DNA of 11,134 nucleotides from Sedimentisphaerales bacterium (lineage in GTDB: Bacteria; Planctomycetota; Phycisphaerae; Sedimentisphaerales; SM23-30). Within the stretch, counting starts at the first letter, position 1. Each line of letters begins with the position of its first letter. The stretch spans positions 1 to 11,134 of the forward strand of contig DAOWAK010000012.1 in assembly GCA_030634605.1 (NCBI GenBank), in the 5' to 3' direction. Made by a program: the position numbers and the translations under genes. Shown here one piece after another: positions 6,301 through 11,134 of this stretch. Under the pieces are notes generated by a model. It worked only from the letters and a program-made list of their open reading frames with translations, made no database searches and was not told the DNA's origin.

Positions 6301-7089
6301 ATGGGCAAGGGAGATTTAGTACCGCGAATCATAACGAGTTTTGACGTTCGGCTGCAGGCGGACGGGCAGGAGGCGTTTGGGCGAGCCTGGCCGGTGAACC
6401 TGAGTGAGACCGGCGTCTGTGTGCGGCTGTCAAACAAGCTGGAAGTCAATCAGCAGGTGCATCTGCAAATCCAACTGGACCGCCAAAGTTACCCCATGCC
6501 GATCAGCGGACGGGTGGTTTGGTGCCGCCCGGACAAAATTAACAAAATCTGGTATTGCGGGCTGGGCTTTAGCGAACTGGATGAGGATCAGCTTGTTCAG
6601 ATTCGCAGCTATGTCGAAGTCGGCACCGGGTCGCTGGTAAAGTTTCTGGCGGATTTTCCGCTTTTCAAAGATTTTTCCCGGGATGACTGTCAGGCACTGC
6701 TACGGATTGTTACCCTTCGTGAACTGGATAAAAAGGAAATTCTCTACTACGACGGCACGACGGACGTGAATTTACAGGGCATTTTAGTTGTGCAACGGGG
6801 TGCAGAGAGGGTATGCAAGAGGGGGGTGTTCCGTCCGGAGCGCCAACTGGCGGTGGTTTCGCCGGGGCAGATTTTCGGTGAGATCACGCTGGTCAACGAG
6901 CAGGCTCACACCGCCACAGTCAAAGCGGTTAATCCAACCACGCTGATCCAGATCAACAAGATGGGCTTTCTGCTGGTCCGCAAAAACAACCCGGATATGG
7001 CATTGAAAATCATGGATATAGTGGCCCGGGCACTGGCCGCTCGTCTGGGTCGAACCACCAGAAAATTGTTCAGCCCGGTCCGCTTCTGA
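6301..7089 (+). CDS. PilZ domain - cyclic-nucleotide-binding-domain fusion protein
   Basis: The 262-residue cytoplasmic protein has an N-terminal PilZ-like domain (about 5-105). Its NLSETG (33-38) matches the (D/N)xSxxG part of the c-di-GMP site, and WYCGLGF (84-90) is the typical last strand. The RxxxR part is incomplete: Arg9 is followed by Ser13 where the second Arg is expected. A CRP-type cyclic-nucleotide-binding domain (about 115-245) follows, with FPLFKDFSRDD (119-129) and FGEITLVNEQAHTATV (192-207). The phosphate-binding Arg of the cassette is His203 here, so cAMP or cGMP binding is doubtful. No C-terminal HTH is present, so it is not a transcription factor of CRP type; it may relay a signal by protein contacts. 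There is no clear ribosome-binding site. It stands alone, 147 bases after the EEP gene. Confidence 0.85.
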   Translation: MGKGDLVPRIITSFDVRLQADGQEAFGRAWPVNLSETGVCVRLSNKLEVNQQVHLQIQLDRQSYPMPISGRVVWCRPDKINKIWYCGLGFSELDEDQLVQIRSYVEVGTGSLVKFLADFPLFKDFSRDDCQALLRIVTLRELDKKEILYYDGTTDVNLQGILVVQRGAERVCKRGVFRPERQLAVVSPGQIFGEITLVNEQAHTATVKAVNPTTLIQINKMGFLLVRKNNPDMALKIMDIVARALAARLGRTTRKLFSPVRF

Positions 7090-7197
7090 CCGGCAATGCA
7101 GAAGTTTCACGTCAGCCCTTCTCACCCTGCCAATCCACTGAAAATTGCAGGTCTCGGCAATATTGTTCCGATAAGGTGGTAAGTATCCGTGGCGAAA

Positions 7198-7218
7198 AAT
7201 TTCGTCCTTTACGAAACG
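7198..7218. other. Hairpin in the leader of the FliL-like gene
   Basis: TTTCGT and ACGAAA form a 6-base stem around a 5-base loop in the gap between the PilZ and FliL-like genes. An overlapping CGAAA/TTTCG pairing with sequence just upstream is also possible, so two exclusive folds could form. There is no T run after it, so it is not a terminator. I do not recognise a riboswitch class. Confidence 0.25.
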
Positions 7219-7257
7219 CTGTGTCGAAGCCGGACAGGTTAAATCGGAAGTTATGAA

Positions 7258-7761
7258 ATGGCTGGGAAAGTAGAAAAAAACAAAAGCAGAAAACGCAATC
7301 AAAAAGGCAAGATTATCTTTTTGATTATTCTTTTGGCGGGAGTGGGTTTTTTCATTGTCAAATCTCAATACTCCTCTTCTTATGAATGGGACCGTTGGAA
7401 ATGGGGTTGGCGGCCGGTTGGGATGGCAGGAGTTAAAAAAACCAATTCAGTTAACCTTTGCGAAAATATGACGGTTGAAAACTGGTATTCTCCCCGGCGT
7501 TGTCTGGTGGTGAAATGCACGGTGTCTGCCAAGCCCGAAAATCAGCGTAAAGAACAATTGAAGGAGTTTACCAAAAAACATGAATCGCAGATCAAGGATC
7601 GCATTCGTTCGATTATCTCGTCTATCGAGCCGGAAGAAATACGTGATCCCCGGTTGAAGGTGTTCAAAAACCGCGTTCAGCAAAGCCTGCAAAAAATCGA
7701 CGAATCCAACCATATCGAGAAGATACTGGTCCCGAAATGGAACACTTACGAAGAAAGCTGA
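7258..7761 (+). CDS. Single-pass membrane protein resembling FliL
   Basis: The 167-residue product has a very basic cytoplasmic tail (1-18), one membrane segment (about 19-35), a tryptophan-rich stretch (44-51) and an external domain. The pattern CLVVKCTVSA (82-91), then HESQIKDRIRSIISS (108-122), EEIRDPRLKVFKNRVQQ (126-142) and a final strand EKILVPKW (154-161), follows the layout of FliL. FliL is the flagellar basal-body protein around the stator, related to stomatin/SPFH folds. Similarity is by pattern only, and no other flagellar gene is in the window, so it may be a FliL-like protein with another role. The ATG has a GGAAG ribosome-binding site seven bases upstream. The neighbouring PilZ protein is on the same strand 168 bases before it; PilZ and stator biology are often linked, which is suggestive only. 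Confidence 0.6.
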   Translation: MAGKVEKNKSRKRNQKGKIIFLIILLAGVGFFIVKSQYSSSYEWDRWKWGWRPVGMAGVKKTNSVNLCENMTVENWYSPRRCLVVKCTVSAKPENQRKEQLKEFTKKHESQIKDRIRSIISSIEPEEIRDPRLKVFKNRVQQSLQKIDESNHIEKILVPKWNTYEES

Positions 7762-7783
7762 GTTGTAGCCGATCATATTCGTG

Positions 7784-7850
7784 AAATGACGAAACCAGAA
7801 TGACGACACGGAGCGGAGCGTAGAGCCCGGCACGGAAACAATGACGAATA
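7784..7850. repeat. Three copies of AATGACGA
   Basis: AATGACGA occurs at about 7785, 7799 and 7840 in the gap after the FliL-like gene. This is a low-order intergenic repeat. The stretch has no coding character and no terminator for the preceding gene is evident. Confidence 0.4.
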
Positions 7851-7981
7851 ACGATCCGGAGCAACGGGGCAGGTATGAAAATTCGAAATAAATTTAATTC
7901 CCGATCAGACCTGACGCGGGCTGCTTTGGCCCATTCGGAGCTTTTGTGAGGAAATCAGTTCTTCTCGGACACGGGTTTTTC

Positions 7982-7996
7982 TGTGAACGGTTACCT
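7982..7996. promoter_or_regulatory. LacI/cre-like pseudopalindrome, site 1
   Basis: GTGAACGGTTAC (7983-7994) is the first of three related sites. On the reverse strand it reads GGTAACCGTTCACA, with the central CG typical of LacI/GalR-family operators. A T6 run follows it. The regulator and target gene are unknown. Confidence 0.4.
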
Positions 7997-8020
7997 TTTT
8001 TAAGGCCTTTTCAACCTTTT

Positions 8021-8035
8021 TTGTAAGCGTTCACT
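8021..8035. promoter_or_regulatory. LacI/cre-like pseudopalindrome, site 2
   Basis: This site reads TTGTAAGCGTTCACT. It fits the cre-type consensus WTGNAANCGNWNNCW at every defined position. Its centre is 40 bases from that of site 1, about four helical turns, and its orientation is opposite to sites 1 and 3. Confidence 0.45.
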
Positions 8036-8161
8036 GGGGAAAAACAGCGTTTTTAGGCTAAAAATAGGTATTTTACAGCACGAAATAGCCCTTTTTCTTA
8101 TTCTTTATGAAGCAAAACCGCATTTTTGGCTTAAAAATCACGTTTTCGCGTGAACGCTTAC
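8023..8161. repeat. 139-bp A/T-rich segment bounded by 12-bp perfect inverted repeats
   Basis: The ends 8023-8034 and 8150-8161 are exact reverse complements. Inside are two similar blocks, GCGTTTTTAGGCTAAAAAT (8047-8065) and GCATTTTTGGCTTAAAAAT (8120-8138), each partly self-complementary. The segment could be a small non-autonomous element or an array of operators. No target-site duplication is clear. Confidence 0.4.
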
Positions 8162-8163
8162 CC
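8149..8163. promoter_or_regulatory. LacI/cre-like pseudopalindrome, site 3
   Basis: GTGAACGCTTAC (8150-8161) is the exact reverse complement of site 2's core, 127 bases away centre to centre. It is followed by CC and a T8 run. The stop codon of the PAS-like fragment lies inside it. Confidence 0.4.
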
Positions 8164-8385
8164 TTTTTTTTGATCGGAAAGATTCTTAAAAAAAACTACT
8201 TCACCCTGAATGTTGCCGCTGGAGTCTCTGACTGTTGCCGCCGAATATGAAATCGGGATAAGCCCGCCGAACAGACCGGCGGTGACACTTACGACCTTAT
8301 CGGCCTGAGAACCCCTCTCGACGACGACCAGGCCATTATCATCAAAAAAAACCTGCCCGCCGCCCAACCTGCTCGCCGAAAAACA
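8158..8385 (-). pseudogene. PAS-like protein fragment without a start codon
   Basis: This minus-strand frame is open for 75 codons after a TGA that abuts the A/T run at 8386-8394, and ends with TAA at 8158-8160. There is no ATG or GTG with a ribosome-binding site; the only early start is a TTG at 8365-8367. The C-terminal part, PISYSAATVRDSSGN then IQGEVVFFKNLSDQKK, has the look of the last strands of a PAS sensor domain (VRDxxGxxxG...V.FxxxS..K). I read it as the residual end of a PAS-containing sensor (kinase or chemoreceptor), cut at its N-side where the RRM terminator now sits. It could also be an uncharacterised small protein. Confidence 0.4.
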
Positions 8386-8426
8386 TCAAAAAAAAAGACC
8401 GCAGAATCGTAAGAAACTGCGGTCTT
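8385..8426 (-). terminator. Rho-independent terminator of RRM gene 1
   Basis: Ten-base arms AAGACCGCAG (8395-8404) and CTGCGGTCTT (8417-8426) form a perfect stem with a 12-base loop. On the minus strand the stem runs into an uninterrupted T run (plus-strand A run 8387-8396). It sits 20 bases after the RRM stop codon. On the plus strand the tail is a weaker TTCTTTATT, so it may work in both directions. Confidence 0.9.
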
Positions 8427-8446
8427 CTTTATTAAGTCCTTAACGA

Positions 8447-8773
8447 TTAATAACGGCCTCGGCCACCTCCGCCACCGTAACCACCGCGGCCGCCGCCACC
8501 ACCACCACCACCGCCACCACCGGAGGTGCGGGGCTTGGCTTCGTTCACTTTGAGAGCACGGCCACCACAGTCTTTTCCATCCAGAGCTGTGATTGCAGCT
8601 TGTGCTTCATCATCGCTACTCATCTCAATGAAAGCAAATCCTTTGCTTCGACCGGTGTCCCGATCCATGATGATCTGAGCACTTTCGACGGTGCCGTGTT
8701 CACCAAACATCTGTTCCAGATCTGCTTGAGACGTTTCATAACTCATGTTTCCGACATACACTTTTTTACCCAT
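8447..8773 (-). CDS. Glycine-tailed RRM RNA-binding protein 1
   Basis: The 108-residue protein is a single RNA-recognition motif with RNP2 VYVGNM (5-10) and RNP1 KGFAFIEM (44-51), including the aromatic residues that stack on RNA bases. A glycine/arginine tail (85-108) includes eleven Gly in a row. This architecture is known from cyanobacterial Rbp proteins and similar small proteins in other phyla, several of them cold-induced; the role here is probably RNA chaperoning or mRNA binding, by inference. AGGAG lies eight bases before the ATG. A strong terminator follows. The long stretch upstream (8774-9040) has no other gene and includes a TATAAT (8991-8996, minus strand), so a long leader of about 200 bases is possible. 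It is paralogous to the RRM gene at 10340-10657. Confidence 0.95.
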   Translation of the reverse strand: MGKKVYVGNMSYETSQADLEQMFGEHGTVESAQIIMDRDTGRSKGFAFIEMSSDDEAQAAITALDGKDCGGRALKVNEAKPRTSGGGGGGGGGGGRGGYGGGGGRGRY

Positions 8774-8990
8774 AACATAATCTCCTGTTATTTTCGGGTT
8801 TGTGACCCATCTTAAACTTTCCAGGCCACAGGGAAAGCGGCCGACAATTCAGCCTCATACAAGATGGAAGGTTGAAGGAGAAATTCCGGCGGGAAGCAGA
8901 AATGAAACTGTCTCTAACCTAATTTACACGTTCAGCGAACCGATCTCTATATAAGATTTACTTTAGGGGTGTATCGGGGATTTGTCCAGG

Positions 8991-8996
8991 ATTATA
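8991..8996 (-). promoter_or_regulatory. Candidate -10 box for RRM gene 1
   Basis: A perfect TATAAT on the minus strand lies 218 bases upstream of the RRM start. No good -35 box stands at 16-18 bases: only an A-rich stretch is there. If used, it would give a leader of about 210 bases, a length reported for some cold-shock-type genes. Confidence 0.3.
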
Positions 8997-9041
8997 TCAT
9001 GTTTTTTTGATTATTTTTCAGAAATGTAGGGGACTTAACGC

Positions 9042-9060
9042 AAAAAACAGCAAGGCTGCT
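9042..9060 (-). terminator. Weak Rho-independent terminator after the duplicated-module operon
   Basis: On the minus strand AGCAGC-CTT-GCTGTT folds into a short stem (one G-T pair) directly followed by T residues. It lies about 80 bases beyond the stop at 9140. It is short, so its strength is uncertain. Confidence 0.4.
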
Positions 9061-9139
9061 TTACTCGCCGGTGGCTAAAGGATTAATCCTAAAGGAGTTA
9101 TAATGCTTACCCAACCTGCGCCGGCCGTGAAATCTCATG

Positions 9140-9361
9140 TCATTTTTGCCAGCATTTCGGATCGCCCCATTCCATAATAACAGCCAGCCGAGTCTTTCTT
9201 TCCCGCTCACACCGAATCCGTAACGCTTTATCGGCCGGTCCGCCCTGGCGGTGAAGGTTCTCGGAAATTCGCTTTGCCTGGTTTTCATTCATCATATTTT
9301 GCACGCTTGCTATCCAGATTTTAGCCTGAGGGGCTGGGTCGATACTTATTTTTTGCCCCAA
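9140..9361 (-). CDS. Small basic protein overlapping the upstream gene in the -1 frame
   Basis: The 73-residue frame begins at a TTG (9359-9361) with AGGAAA three bases before it, inside the last codons of the upstream gene (16-base overlap). It ends with TGA at 9140-9142. The product is hydrophilic and helical (for example NQAKRISENLHRQ, then ALRIRCERERKTRLAV) and looks more protein-like than the competing frame 9061-9288. An in-frame ATG pair at 9290-9295 is another start but lacks a ribosome-binding site. Because the upstream stop is preceded by six A residues, a -1 slip there would fuse this frame to the upstream protein. I do not recognise a family. Confidence 0.45.
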   Translation of the reverse strand: MGQKISIDPAPQAKIWIASVQNMMNENQAKRISENLHRQGGPADKALRIRCERERKTRLAVIMEWGDPKCWQK

Positions 9362-9702
9362 TTTCCTGTTTGTCGATACTGTGACTTCCGTTGAAAATCG
9401 TCGTAATCGCCGCCCGGTTGCAATTCCATGGCTAAAACGAGGAACGGCCCGAACGGATCGTGTTTATCTTTGACCGTTTGGTAATATTCCGCAGCCTCTT
9501 CGGGCGTGTCAAACTGGGCTAACATCTCGCAACTATCCGTCCCGCGTTCAAATTCCACGATGCAGTGTTTTTTGGTGGGTTCGCCGTTGGAGGGTTCAGG
9601 TTTATCCCTTGCGGCGCTGTGATATTCCGCCACTTCCTCTTCCGTGTTAAATCGGGCTAAAGTCTTACCCTTGCCCTGTTTAAATTCAATAATTCGATAC
9701 AT
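9346..9702 (-). CDS. Uncharacterised protein with an internal duplication
   Basis: The 118-residue soluble protein contains the same module of about 34 residues twice. Copy A is at 2-34 (YRIIEFKQG ... LARFNTEEEVAEYH ... RDK). Copy B is at 46-80 (HCIVEFERG ... LAQFDTPEEAAEYYQ ... KDK). Each has a beta strand, a short turn, a second strand and an acidic helix EExAEY. A tail of about 38 residues is charged and Gln/Gly-rich. AAGGAAG precedes the ATG at a normal distance, and a strong promoter lies about 100 bases upstream. The function is unknown. The module looks like a small beta-beta-alpha repeat that might bind a partner protein. No signal peptide or membrane segment is seen. Confidence 0.7.
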   Translation of the reverse strand: MYRIIEFKQGKGKTLARFNTEEEVAEYHSAARDKPEPSNGEPTKKHCIVEFERGTDSCEMLAQFDTPEEAAEYYQTVKDKHDPFGPFLVLAMELQPGGDYDDFQRKSQYRQTGNWGKK

Positions 9703-9725
9703 TCGTTCTTCCTTTCCCGCACTGT

Positions 9726-9748
9726 AGCGAGGGATTACTCGCTTTTTT
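9726..9748 (+). other. Small hairpin followed by T run in the 5' leader
   Basis: AGCGAG and CTCGCT (9726-9731, 9738-9743) form a 6-base stem followed by T5 on the plus strand. There it would be a weak terminator for any plus-strand transcript. On the minus strand it lies in the leader of the duplicated-module gene, close to its ribosome-binding site. Confidence 0.3.
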
Positions 9749-9807
9749 GCCTACCGCCGCTTCGCCGATCCCGCCCTGAATAAAATACTCTTTCGAAAAC
9801 TCAATCA

Positions 9808-9836
9808 ATTATAAAAAACAACCGTCAGGGTGACAA
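9808..9836 (-). promoter_or_regulatory. Sigma70-type promoter of the duplicated-module operon
   Basis: On the minus strand TTGTCA (9831-9836) is followed after exactly 17 bases by a perfect TATAAT (9808-9813). The predicted leader is about 100 bases. It is one of the two best promoters in the window. Confidence 0.8.
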
Positions 9837-10228
9837 AAACGGCCCTTTCGATTAGAAACCCGATTATCCAACTCAACAAACAAAAAGTGTGAAATCGCAC
9901 CCTCACCATTATAACTAAATTTGCTGAAAAGTCAACAAAGATCACGGCGAATCGGACTTAAATTGCGGTTATGGGACAATCAGGCAGCAAAACGTGGTTT
10001 TCAGTATGGTAAAGCGACTTTTCCTGAAACCGCCGATGCACGCCGATAAACGCGGATTTAATTTCCACCCTTCCCACTGCTCTACGGCTCACCTTACTCG
10101 GCGTAGCCGTCTGACCGCTTTTCTGAGGGAGTTTCCTGCCTGTAGGACGGTTTTTCTAGCCTGTTCATTAGTCATTATCGCACCTCATAATCTTGTCATA
10201 TATTATATAGCTGGCAATATTAGATTGG
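9837..10228. other. Gap upstream of the 9808-9836 promoter
   Basis: I see no convincing gene here. The only longer forward frame (9994-10236) has the composition of translated repeats and no ribosome-binding site. The stretch holds a 10-base tandem repeat at 10031-10060 and a 6-base-stem hairpin ACGGCT/AGCCGT (about 10084-10110). Confidence 0.4.
10031..10060. repeat. Three 10-base tandem units
   Basis: CGCCGATGCA, CGCCGATAAA and CGCGGATTTA lie head to tail. Similar GATxxACGCxGAT strings are a familiar type of intergenic short tandem repeat. No coding role is evident. Confidence 0.5.
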
Positions 10229-10288
10229 GGATCTGACAGACCTTATAGGACAGGCCCTGCCAGGCATTATGATACCCATTGGGTATAA
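10229..10288. repeat. Dispersed repeat element, copy 2 (inverted)
   Basis: Positions 10263-10288 are the exact reverse complement of 978-1003, and 10229-10239 of 1037-1047. The spacing between the two conserved blocks differs (23 against 33 bases), so the ends are conserved and the centre is not. It lies just downstream of RRM gene 2, as copy 1 lies downstream of tsaB. Confidence 0.6.
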
Positions 10289-10297
10289 CTCTGGTGT

Positions 10298-10318
10298 AAT
10301 GTGGGCCTGGCCCGCATT
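10298..10318. other. Strong hairpin downstream of RRM gene 2
   Basis: AATGTGGGCC and GGCCCGCATT pair over ten bases with one G-T wobble and a minimal loop, 22 bases beyond the RRM stop codon. No T run follows on the minus strand, so it is either an atypical terminator or a stability element for the RRM message. Confidence 0.4.
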
Positions 10319-10339
10319 CATTACCGGAGACAATAGGGC

Positions 10340-10657
10340 TTAGTAGCGACCGCCGCCACCACCGCCACCACCGTAGCCGCCACGACTGCCGCCGCCGCGT
10401 GGACGATCCTGTTTCGGCTGTGCTTCGTTCACTTTGATAGCTCGGCCATCAACATCCTTCTCATTCAGAGCTGCTATTGCTGCCGCCGCATCTTCGTCTG
10501 AACTCATTTCCACAAAACCAAAACCTTTGCTTCGGCCGGTGTCTCTGTCGCTGATAACCCGCGCTGAGGTTATTTCGCCAAACTCGGAAAAAAGTTCTTC
10601 CAGCATCGTGTCTGTAACACCATAACTCAAATTCCCAACATAAATGTTCTTACCCAT
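10340..10657 (-). CDS. Glycine-tailed RRM RNA-binding protein 2
   Basis: The 105-residue protein has RNP2 IYVGNL (5-10), RNP1 KGFGFVEM (44-51) and a tail rich in Gly and Arg (86-105) that ends in RY, as in RRM protein 1. The two share the stretch SDRDT/MDRDT-GRSKGF and the VNEA segment before the tail, so they are paralogues. They differ between residues 12 and 35, the part that covers helix 1 and shapes RNA preference. The start at 10657 is chosen over the upstream in-frame 10711 because GGAGAG lies eight bases before it and the product then aligns end to end with its paralogue. No good promoter is evident in the A/T-rich region upstream. Confidence 0.94.
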   Translation of the reverse strand: MGKNIYVGNLSYGVTDTMLEELFSEFGEITSARVISDRDTGRSKGFGFVEMSSDEDAAAAIAALNEKDVDGRAIKVNEAQPKQDRPRGGGSRGGYGGGGGGGGRY

Positions 10658-10897
10658 CAGAAATACTCTCCATAAAATAGGAGCCCCTACAAAATGCGTC
10701 GGGAATAACAATTATTGGCCACTTAGCCTGCCGAAAACCCATTTTGTTTGAGCGAAAAATTACTCTACCTGTTTTTATATACGTTACCATCGCGAAAACA
10801 TTTCCACGATTGGGCTTCGCCTCTTATTCAAAAAGCCCCATAAGCCATATAGACTACCAGCCGATTCTCCCCGCGTCAAACGTTTTCTAGAATTAAG
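10658..10897. other. Gap upstream of RRM gene 2
   Basis: I see no gene. On the minus strand a TATATA-like stretch at about 10774-10781 is a possible -10 without a convincing -35. A GGGCTT ... AAGCCC pairing spans about 10818-10846. Confidence 0.3.
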
Positions 10898-10931
10898 GGT
10901 ACCTCTAATAATTGCTTTTGGAGTGCGATCG
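10898..10931. repeat. Inverted copy of the sequence at 16-49
   Basis: Positions 10898-10920 are the exact reverse complement of 27-49 (23 bases). Similarity continues with a few mismatches to about 10931. On the minus strand the frame that reads ALQKQLLEVPL here ends in TGA soon after. Confidence 0.6.
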
Positions 10932-11028
10932 CAGGATTTTTTCGTCTGGCAAGGAGCGGGAAATCGGGCATATTGGTGAATATTCTCGGGTTTTCGCGAC
11001 GACGACCAGGCGGAAAACGTCTTTTAAA

Positions 11029-11055
11029 GGTATGGCGGGCCGTGCCCGCCATACC
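11029..11055. repeat. Perfect 12-bp hairpin
   Basis: GGTATGGCGGGC (11029-11040) and GCCCGCCATACC (11044-11055) surround a CGT loop. The sequence looks like a repetitive extragenic palindrome. A related weaker motif, GTGGGCAACAAGGTCACCCAC, lies at about 11094-11114. No T run follows, so a terminator role is unlikely. Confidence 0.6.
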
Positions 11056-11134
11056 GTCTTGAACATTCGTTCTTCATTCTTCAGCCCTGTATGGTGGGCA
11101 ACAAGGTCACCCACGCGGTCAATACAAATATACA

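Noticed and set aside
7090..7257. Riboswitch in the leader of the FliL-like gene
   Set aside because: The hairpins there do not match the conserved core of c-di-GMP or other riboswitch classes I know, so only the hairpin is listed.
9061..9288. 75-residue minus-strand frame competing with 9140-9361
   Set aside because: Its composition is less protein-like, and it lacks both coupling to the upstream gene and a ribosome-binding site.
9994..10236. 80-residue plus-strand frame
   Set aside because: It runs over a 10-base tandem repeat and a hairpin, with no ribosome-binding site and no protein-like pattern.
10905..11114. 69-residue minus-strand frame
   Set aside because: It includes the perfect 12-bp hairpin and the terminal inverted repeat, so its sequence is explained by repeats. 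No ribosome-binding site is seen.
1..11134. CRISPR array or full insertion sequence
   Set aside because: No regularly spaced direct repeats of 25-40 bases and no complete transposase gene were seen.

Overview
The window is bacterial. It has leadered and possibly leaderless genes, good sigma70-type promoters, Rho-independent terminators and one tRNA. Two small glycine-tailed RRM proteins, many dispersed palindromic repeats between genes, and a bacterial enhancer-binding protein with an unusual sensor fit a free-living, regulation-rich organism. A planctomycete-type genome (for example Phycisphaerae) is my best guess. It rests on gene types, not on a marker gene, so it is a weak inference.

Left part (1-1560): the possible 3' end of an unknown gene, then tsaB (tRNA t6A synthesis). 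A repeat-rich gap follows, with a palindromic dispersed element at 913-1058. On the minus strand lie an unrecognised 93-residue ORF and an elongator-type tRNA-Met(CAT) with a clear promoter.

Centre-left (1780-6153, plus strand): a promoter with an inverted repeat over its -35 box leads into three closely packed genes. These encode (i) a sigma54 activator with an ArsC/LMW-phosphatase-like domain whose catalytic Cys is Ser, a Cys-rich PAS domain, an AAA+ domain and a Fis-type HTH; (ii) a membrane-anchored HExxH metallopeptidase-like protein; (iii) a membrane-anchored endonuclease/exonuclease/phosphatase-fold protein. They look like one transcription unit coupling a cytoplasmic sensor to two cell-envelope enzymes. 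I see no convincing -24/-12 promoter within it, so the activator's targets may lie elsewhere.

Centre (6301-7761, plus strand): a PilZ-cyclic-nucleotide-binding-domain fusion protein, then a single-pass membrane protein resembling FliL.

Centre-right (7762-8446): an A/T-rich gap with three copies of a LacI/cre-like pseudopalindrome, a PAS-like protein fragment with no start codon, and the terminator of the first RRM gene.

Right part (8447-11134, minus strand): RRM protein 1; a two-gene unit in which a protein with an internally duplicated module is followed by a small basic ORF that overlaps it in the -1 frame at an A6 run; RRM protein 2; and repeat-rich flanks. A perfect 23-bp inverted repeat lies near both window ends (27-49 and 10898-10920), and a perfect 26-bp inverted repeat pairs 978-1003 with 10263-10288.
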